Shown: positions 56,595 to 64,000 of the stretch, one piece after another | Numbering within the stretch: the first letter of the stretch is position 1 | How the letters are laid out: each line of letters starts with the position of its first letter | Assembly: GCF_900497805.2 (NCBI RefSeq) | Contig: NW_020946557.1 | Location: forward strand, 2,928,195-2,992,194 | From: Vombatus ursinus | Taxonomy: Eukaryota; Chordata; Mammalia; Diprotodontia; Vombatidae | Reading direction: 5' to 3' | Length of the DNA: 64,000 nt | The notes under the pieces: model-generated | Told to the model about the DNA's origin: nothing | Database searches by the model: none | The model's input: only the letters and a program-made list of their open reading frames with translations | Made by a program: the position numbers and the translations under genes

Positions 56595-56860
56595 CCTATG
56601 CTACAGTTGGGTTTGTTCCTTTCTATTCTTCTAGTGCACTATTTATATCTGACCTCCACACCATTGCTCATACCATTGCCTCTACCTAGAATGCAATCTC
56701 ATCTACTCTCTGCCTATCCAAATCCTATTCATGCTTCAAGGACCCACACAAGTTCTACCTCCTTCACAAAACTTTCCCAGATCACTCTAGTGCAGTTCTC
56801 TCTTCCTCCTAAACTCTATGGTCCCATGATTCTTCGAACTTTTAATACTTAGGTAACTCA
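56595..56860 (+). mobile_element. L2 LINE 3' region
   Basis: catgcttcaaggacccacac, ctccttcacaaaactttccc, tctctcttcctcctaaactc: the L2 ORF2 tail and 3' region without its terminal end. The 153-codon frame 56391-56852 is this L2 plus upstream sequence, not a host gene. Confidence 0.62.
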
Positions 56861-57492
56861 GATTTCCAGCCAAGCCTGGAACATTTTGCCTAAGACTTTC
56901 CTAACTGGTGGGAAGAAGGATGACTTGAGGCTGCTTGCCTGCATGAAAGCAGAGTTTGGAATGAAAACTTTGGAGAAGAGAGATAATCTATATTTCTGCT
57001 TCAAGAGAGGATACATGTGGTTCCAGACTCCCTTTGAGTCAAACTCCAGGGAGAAGGGGGGGAAAATGTCTTTGGAAATGGCATACATGTAGAGGAAACT
57101 AGCATCTCAGTGTGTTTTTGATATATAGTTTGCCATCCTAAAGACTTTAGGGAATTTCCCCTTGGGTAAGATTAGGGCCTCCTTCTTGGTTAAGCCAAGA
57201 TAACTTGTGCTTAGAGGGAGACCTGATGAAGTTTATACCTTTTCTGATATATTCTAATTTGTAGAGCATCTCTGATTTCTACTTGCTGTATGATTGGATT
57301 AATGAATTTATTTGCTATTCATTAGTTATTTTTGGTAGTATTTTGATATAACTAGCCTTTAGTGGGAAGGTGCCAAGTCAGTTAGGGTAGATAGGCCAGC
57401 ACAGTAGGGAGGATTAAAAGTAACTGAATTTCTTCAAAAAGTGACTGTATTTCCTCAATCCAGTCTTTGAGCTATTGGAGTCCCAGTCATCA
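56861..57492. other. Unassigned
   Basis: No repeat or domain recognised. Confidence 0.4.
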
Positions 57493-57682
57493 TCATGGGA
57501 CAGTGGAAAGATAGAATGCATCTGGAGTGAGTTCAAATACTGCTTCTGACATCATTTACCTGTGTGACCTTGGACAAATCACTTAACTTCTCTGTTCCCC
57601 AGGTTCCATATCTGTAAAATGAGGGATTTGGAGGTGGACTCTAAAGTCCCTTCCAACTCTAAGATCTTATAATTCTAAGAAT
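57493..57682 (+). mobile_element. CORE-SINE with CR1-type tail
   Basis: gggacagtggaaagatagaa, gagttcaaatactgcttctg, ccttggacaaatcacttaac, gtcccttccaactctaagat. Confidence 0.8.
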
Positions 57683-59087
57683 TGTAATTGTGCTAATTCC
57701 TGCTGAATTTCAGCCTGAAAAGACTCTTAGGTAGAGATATGCCATGTGCTGATAACACTGTATTCCTTCAGAGAGGAATTCAGGAGGAGCCCCTTCTCCA
57801 TACAATAGGTGTGACAAAGAAGATTTAATATGAGCACATTTCTTTGTTTTCCTGTCTTCTGATTGATGACCCATCTCCCTCTTACCCTCCTAGATCATCC
57901 TGTTATCTGGACAGGCTTGTCATTTCCTTTGCCCTACCTTAATCTTTTGGATTGTTGATCTCATAATTCACTTTAGTGCCTTTTGAATTTTATATTCATA
58001 TTTCTTCTTTTTATTTCTTTTTTCAAAATATTTCATTACCTATGGCCTTTACCATTTCAGAATTCTTTTAAATTATGGGTGACAGCTAAATACAGTGGTT
58101 TAAAGCTTTCCTGTGAGCACATCACCAATTTAAAGGCAGTGGGGACTACTTGTTCTTGGATGATTTAAGCATCCCTCTTGAGAAATGCTCTTAGTTAAGC
58201 CCAACATCATAAATTATAAAATGTGGGACATGGGAGGAGTTTCTGAGTAGGCTCTATTTATTATTCACTCAATCCTCCAGGGCTTGTACTTTGGTTGCCC
58301 CCTTTATTTCAAACGTGCATTTTAAATACATCAATTAATAATAATGGGATCCTTTCTCAGTTGTCAGCATTTTTTAATTCACAAGTTGAGACCTAACACA
58401 AATCCCATCTTCTTATTCAGCTCGAAGCTAACCAGGCAAACAAGCCTGGATGCATAGTTTAAACAGTTGACACCATTTCTGACTTCTGTTTATTAATTGA
58501 GCTCTGGGACTACAGTTAAGGCCCCATTTTATTTCCTTTTGTCCAACAAATTGCGGATACAATGCAAAGCTATTTGGCCAGGGGCCACTCAGGAAAGCAA
58601 CAGAAAGTATTCAGCAAATTTATCATATCTGAAGTTATCAAACTTTTGCCATTTGACTCTCTAGCATGTGCCTTGCATTCACCCCCCCTCCCATAAAACC
58701 ATTCTTTTTCCCCAAAAAAGGGGATAATTAGCATCTTCTTAATAATCAATAATTAAACCTAATGATAATTCTAAAAGCTGTGGTAGAATGCACCATTCAT
58801 TTAGAAGGATTTTCTCAAATTCTCTAATTGGGTAAGGATAGATTGAAATGGGTAGAGAAATATTCTTTTTTTTTAAATGTTCATGCACAAAACAAAATTT
58901 ATTTTATATTTAATACTGTTCTTTATCTCTATTCCTTGGGAAGGGAAGATGATAAACAAGTTAAACAGGGTTTGGCAGTCTCCATCCTGGATATATTATC
59001 AGCTCCTGAATTAATTTTATTACCTTGGTAAGCACAATTTTACCCATTCAAATCAGCCTGGTATGCACAATTTAGACAAAAGTATTG
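57683..59087. other. Repeat-poor stretch with candidate conserved non-coding element
   Basis: About 1.4 kb lacks recognised repeats. Bases 58200-58720 have mixed, non-repetitive composition with clustered FOX-like (tgtttatt), homeodomain-like (attaattga) and other short motifs. No coding potential is visible. Confidence 0.4.
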
Positions 59088-59760
59088 TGATCTGTTGATA
59101 CACTGTTGGTAGAACTGTGAATTGGTCCAATTGTTCTTTTCATGCTGTGAAAAATGTCATTAAATTGTTCCTATCATATAACCCAGCAAGACCACTACTA
59201 CACATATCTCAAGGAGGTTAAAGACAAGGGGAAAATGTCCCATATCTACCATAATATTCATTGCAGTATTTTTTTTCTGATAGCAAAAAAAAAAAGTGTA
59301 AATAGAGTGAGTCTGTCAACAGATTAGTGGCTGCACAAAATCTGGTACCTGAATGTTGCAGAATATTATTGGACTTTAAAAGTGATAAATATGAGGAATT
59401 CAGAGAAGCATGAAAAGAGTTTTATGAATTGATGCAGAGTAAAGTAAGCAGAATCAGGAAAACATTATTTGCCCTGGATTCAATAATATATTTAAAAATA
59501 ACAATGAAAGTCAGTCAAACTGTGGCCAATCCTAGTCCAGAAGAACATAAAGAAAGACACTGACCCCCTCTGTTTACTAAGATATGAGACTGTAGAGATG
59601 AATAGATTGGTTAGATGAGGTCATCGTGTCATTGGTCTTGCCTGTTTTTCTTTGTAATGAGGGAGGGTTCAACTTAGTGTGGGAGGAGAGGGGAATACCC
59701 AGAGAACACTATTTTGTAAAAACAAAAGATATCAACAAAACTTAAATAAACACAGATATT
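59088..59760 (+). mobile_element. LINE-1 3' end, old
   Basis: cactgttggtagaactgtga, ataacccagcaagaccacta, tatgaattgatgcagagtaa and gtaagcagaatcaggaaaac follow the order of L1 ORF2 C-terminus and early 3' UTR. Highly diverged. Confidence 0.72.
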
Positions 59761-60782
59761 GTCATCTTAAATTCTGGTTTTGTTTTTGAAGCAGCTTCTC
59801 TGCATCTCATGAGAAAGGGAAGTATTTCATCTTAGAGATCAGTAATCCCTCAAGATAAGAGCAACTCTTATTGTAATACTCTCGTGTGTTAACTGGAGTA
59901 CCTTATGCTTAAATTTCCAATTAATGCAAATTGCATTATAAAATAATATGATTGTATTTAATATAAAATGTTATATTTCATATAAATTTCCATATACTAT
60001 AAAATGGCATAAAGATGGGAAGGTATTCACTTACCAGGCTCAAACTGCACAAGAAAATCAACATACTAACATATTACCTACATGTTGATGGTGCCATTTT
60101 AATAGCAAAAGATCACAATAGTTCAAATCTTCCTTTAAAAATAGACTAAACTTTAGTTCCATCTGGCACACATAGAGCTGTCTTAGAATCACGGAACTCA
60201 CAAAAAGTTAAGGGGCAAAGTTTCCTTTTCATAGATTTTGTATTTAAAGACCTGGTCTCAATTAACCTCTGTTCCCCTTTCAGTAATCCTGCCTGTACCC
60301 AGGGTCGGTTAACTAGGGAATGGAACATTTGTTGACATATTCAAACTTCATATGAAGAATTTCCCCAGTGCTACCATCAATCTTTATTAGGCATGGTGGT
60401 CTTTTCCTTCACCATTCTCTTCACGGTTGATTATTTTACCCAGAACTAGGTTAATAGAAATGGAGAGCTGAAGGTCAGGTAAGTAAAAGATACAAAGAGG
60501 AAAAATGGTTAAGCTTTAATTCTGTTGTCATAGAATGGCCTACCTGCAAAAGGATAGCCCACAATTTGCTAAAAACAAAGACTGTTAGCAAGGACAAGAA
60601 AACTTAAATGTTGTCCCCTAAAGACATAAATTGTAAGGGATAGCAGCAGGAAATAAGTCCATAATGATGAAAGCAGTTCTCTGAAGAGGTCAAGATGTTA
60701 TCCAAAACTGTTCATTTCTGGAAGTTGAAAACTAAATGTGAAAGCAACTTTGAATCAGCATAGGAATATCCTAACTTGAAAT
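59761..60782. other. Unassigned
   Basis: AT-rich 59930-60010. No repeat or gene recognised. Confidence 0.45.
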
Positions 60783-61300
60783 TCTGGTCTGTTCTGTTCT
60801 GTTCTATTTTATTCTATTCTGGTTCAATACTGTCTTGATTATACTATTGCATACCTTCCTTTCTTTTCCTTTCTCTTCCCTTCCCTTTCATTCCATTCCA
60901 TTCCATTCCATTCCATTCCATTCCATTCCATTCCATTCCATTCCATTCCATTCTATTCTATTCTATTCTATTCCGTTCTATTCTATTCTATTCTATTCTA
61001 TTTTAGTTCAATCCTGTCTAGATTATTCTACATACCTTCCTTTCCCTTCCATTCTACTCTATTCTATTTTATTTGGTTTGATTCAATTTAATTCAATTCA
61101 ATTTGATTGATTCTATTGTACTATATTCTTTTCTATTTTATTTTATTCTTCTAATTTATTCTACTCTGTTCTACCTATCCAATTCTTTCCAATCCCATTT
61201 CATTCCATTATATTATATTCCAGTATGCTCTGTTTCATTTATTTTGTTCTACTCTATTTTATTACATTCCTTTCCATTCTATTTCATTTCCTTTCATGCT
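60783..61300. repeat. ATTCC/ATTCT pentamer array with higher-order duplication
   Basis: (TTCCA)n at 60886-60952 (about 13 units) passes directly into (TTCTA)n at 60953-61002. The array is flanked by related but degenerate pentamers, (TTCTG)n at 60783-60805 and mixed units to 61300. A non-pentamer spacer (ttcaatactgtcttgatta and ataccttcctttc) recurs 184 bp later. The two open frames here translate the repeat. Confidence 0.93.
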
Positions 61301-61311
61301 AAGCATTTAAA

Positions 61312-61580
61312 TGGGGGAAGTAGAGTACAAAACTTGGCATCAGGAAGACCTGAATTCACAATTCTGGATCAGACATTTACTGACTACTTACTATTAATGA
61401 GCAAGCCATTTGACATCTCTCAACCTCAGTTTCACATCTGTGAAACAGGGTAATACTAGCACCTAATTCACATGATTGTTATGAAGATCAAATTAGATAA
61501 TATATGGAAAGTATTTTCCAGACCTTAATATACACATAAATGCTACCTGTCATTATTATTATTATTATTATTATTATATT
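61312..61580 (+). mobile_element. CORE-SINE (Ther-like) with (ATT)n tail
   Basis: gaagtagagtacaaaacttg, cctcagtttcacatctgtga, gattgttatgaagatcaaat, ending in about nine ATT units. Confidence 0.78.
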
Positions 61581-62905
61581 CAAGTTTGTGATGATTGAGT
61601 CCCTATCACTTGATAGGCACCTTAGAAATGTGACAAAATAGAAGGAACTAAGCAAATTTGTGAAAATAGAACAAACATATAGGGGGGAAAAAGAAAGATG
61701 AGTTTTCTCATTTGTATCTAGTCTTCTATCTTCTTCCTTCCCCTTTTGAGATTACCTAATCTATTATTTTTTTTTCCGGGGAATTAATAATCCTGGACCA
61801 AAGTAATTAATAATATTCCTTAGTCTTAACTTAATTGGTGTGTCACTTCCTGGTCCCACTGCAGTCAAGTTTTTAAGTATCCACCTCACCTGAACAGGAA
61901 GTGCCAACTTTTACTTTTGCTCTGGAACTCAGTATTCGCCTCTCCTTCAGTGTGGCGAAGAGAAACAAAAGGTTCTTTGGTCCATTCCGATGCTATTGAA
62001 CTTAATTAATAATCAGATTTTATTGCAATTACAAAAACTAGACAAGGACGAGGATTTAAAAGAGATTTGGTCTTAAATGAATTTGAAAGAAGTCTGCTTT
62101 TCAAATAACTATTAAAAAAAAGAACACTCATGTTTTAATGTCAGAAATTTTAATAGCAGTTAGGTTGCTGATGGGAGAAAATTGAATTCAGATAACTTTT
62201 TTCTATTATTACTTTCCCACCTAGATTAATGTAATAAGAACTATAATGAAATTAAGATCAATAAGTATGAGGACTATAAAGAAATCTAAAAAGACCCTTA
62301 TGAAATAATGTAAAGTAGAAAAAAAAAAAGAACCAGAATAACAAAGTGCATACTAATTACTACTATACAAAAGGAAAAGTGATTAAATAAACCTGATGAA
62401 AACCTAGAGGGAGTGACTGATGCATTTTTACGGTACTTTGCACACTGAAATTCATTTATTTAAATGTAGATGGTTGCAATGTAAATTTAATTGGATTTGT
62501 TGGTTTCATATTAAATTTGTAATAAATGTTAAGTTTATAACACACCTTTTTTTTTTTAAGTTCTATTACTAGGTTTCTGATACCCTTGGTTATTCAGTGT
62601 AATGGTGGCCTGGCCATGGAGTTTCATCCTTGGAGCCTGTTGCTAGCTCACATTGAAGAAGCTGTAGGGCTTGCTGCTAGAAAGACATGGCGCTACATAA
62701 TGAAAAAGTCCTTCTCTCTGATTCAGAGCACGTGTGGGAATTCTGTAACTGCTTCTGGTCATTTAACCACTTGAGGGAAGAGGCAGACTATTGATTGGCT
62801 CTAGGTTGGAATATTCGTTCACTTGTAATCCAGAAGAACAGACACAATTGAAATAGAAGGACCAGGAGGTTCATGCCCTCTTAGGCCATAAAAACCTAAG
62901 GCCTA
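61581..62905. other. Repeat-poor stretch with candidate conserved non-coding element
   Basis: No transposon recognised. Bases 61750-62110 hold several taattaata-type homeodomain-like sites in otherwise mixed sequence. The 62-codon frame at 62586-62774 is not recognised. Confidence 0.4.
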
Positions 62906-62992
62906 AGCATATACATATACATGTATGTATGTATATGTATATACGTGTATGTGTGTACATATACATACATATATATATATATATATATATGC
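62906..62992. repeat. (CATA/TATG/TA)n microsatellite
   Basis: Alternating atacatgtatgtatgtat then (TA)n to 62990. Confidence 0.93.
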
Positions 62993-63159
62993 TTACAATT
63001 GTCTTAGCCTCCTCGTGCAAACACAAAGGAAGAAAAAAAAAAAAAAAAAACTCCTTGTAGCTAAATGTACCCCTAGCCCAGTTCACCCTTAGCAACACAT
63101 TCTCTGAGAATGGAGTTCCATGGGGCAGACCAGTTATATTACTACAAAAAGTTGCTAAT
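62993..63159. other. Unassigned; A-run
   Basis: Poly(A) of about 18 at 63033-63050. Nothing else. Confidence 0.4.
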
Positions 63160-63455
63160 AATCACAGATACTTATGTAGATTATGAAATGCTTTACATAC
63201 ATTATTTCAATTGTGCTTCACATTAACCATGTATACTATTATAACAGAATACTATAATAACATAATTATAATATATAATTATATGTTATATAACATACAA
63301 TGTAATTATATGATAATATTATAATAATTTTTACAGATAAGGGAACTGAAATTCTGAGATATTGAGTTGCCTTATTCAGAGCAACCTAATAAACATTTAT
63401 CCTGACTTCAAGTTCGAGGTTCTCTCTACTAGGCCAGGCTCCGTCTGCCACTTCT
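63160..63455 (-). mobile_element. MIR-type SINE split by AT-rich palindromic DNA
   Basis: Antisense: cagatacttatgtagattat, gaaatgctttacatacatta. After an AT-rich block (63235-63335) comes the core ttacagataagggaactgaa and the head near ctctctactaggccaggct. Confidence 0.62.
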
Positions 63456-64000
63456 GCCAGTGCATTTTTTGTACTAATGTTTAGCAAGACCACCCTAGAA
63501 GTTTTAGGAGGAATTTTCTGTTCCTCTTGTAAATCGATAGCATATAATTTCCTTCTACCAGGAGGCTCAGAGAGAGCGCATGAGCATTGCAGTGCTTTGT
63601 ATCTTGCTAGAATGGGTTATCCTATCATCAGATCTCTTTTGTTTTTACATATACAGCGCAGCTAGAGTATAATGGATTCTTTAAAGAATTTCTGTGCCTC
63701 CTAAGAATTACTAGCCATACAAATAAAACTATACTTGAAAAGGGTAAGAATGACTTTTCATTTTGTAGTAGAGATGAATTTCTTGAAAGCTCTAATTGGA
63801 ATGACTGATGGAAATGGATATTATTTTTCTCAGTGTGATGTTCATTTTGGATATGCCATTCTCAGGCCTCTTTCTTGAGTAAACTATTGCAATACTTTAT
63901 GGAGGTGGATTGCCATTGATGCATTTTTTATACAATGCAATAACTGATAGAAATTGCTAAGGTATCTTTGAGAAACTACACTTCTTTGGATACATAAGAG
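63456..64000. other. Unassigned
   Basis: No feature recognised. The 62-codon frame at 63477-63665 has no similarity I can name. Confidence 0.4.

Noticed and set aside
56391-56852. 153-codon open frame, the longest in the window
   Set aside because: Its second half is an L2 LINE 3' region, and its first half has no domain or gene-like context.
1-64000. CRISPR array, operon, ribosome-binding sites, terminators
   Set aside because: Sequence character is vertebrate nuclear. The only regular short repeats are microsatellites and dispersed SINEs.
1-64000. CpG island or promoter
   Set aside because: CG dinucleotides are sparse throughout and no cluster stands out.

Overview
This window looks like AT-rich nuclear DNA from a marsupial. 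I see no host protein-coding gene, no RNA gene, no CRISPR array and nothing bacterial. The marsupial call rests on the interspersed repeats: tRNA-derived SINEs that begin ggggcagctagatggygcag, Mar1-type CORE-SINEs about 240 bp long, LINE-1 3' ends of the type seen in metatherian genomes, and many old L2, CR1/L3 and RTE LINE remnants. The genus cannot be read from this sequence, and family names are given from memory of consensus sequences.

Layout. Bases 1-6250 hold an old L2/CR1-clade LINE on the minus strand that still shows its endonuclease and part of its reverse transcriptase. It is interrupted by a Mar1 SINE and by a LINE-1 insertion that carries two 3' ends inside one target-site duplication. 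Bases 6.4-13 kb are a patchwork of SINEs, L2 3' ends and dinucleotide repeats. Bases 13-15.2 kb are almost repeat-free. A 1.5-kb CR1/L3 LINE lies at 15.6-17.1 kb, a minus-strand LINE-1 at 17.9-19.3 kb and an RTE endonuclease fragment at 19.5-20.1 kb. From 20 to 36 kb there are scattered SINE, L2 and L1 pieces, microsatellites and long unassigned stretches, notably 28.9-31.0 kb and 31.9-34.7 kb.

Bases 36.7-43 kb contain L1 and CR1 fragments, a long L2 3' part and several SINEs. Bases 43.6-49 kb are the richest region: an L2 is split by a LINE-1 that keeps ORF1, a long inter-ORF spacer, the start of the ORF2 endonuclease and the ORF2 C-terminus, but lacks roughly 3 kb of ORF2. That L1 carries a Mar1, and the L2 carries two younger tRNA-SINEs, one with a perfect 14-bp target-site duplication. 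Bases 49-57.7 kb are mixed SINE, L1 and L2 debris. Bases 57.7-59.1 kb and 61.6-62.9 kb are repeat-poor and include two stretches that read like conserved non-coding elements. Between them lies an ATTCC/ATTCT pentamer array with a 184-bp higher-order duplication.

The open reading frames present are short. They are either random, translated microsatellites, or pieces of LINE proteins. The window is most simply intergenic or intronic. The biology that can be read is a stratigraphy of retrotransposons, including LINE/SINE pairs that share 3' tails. I did not find a new biological system.
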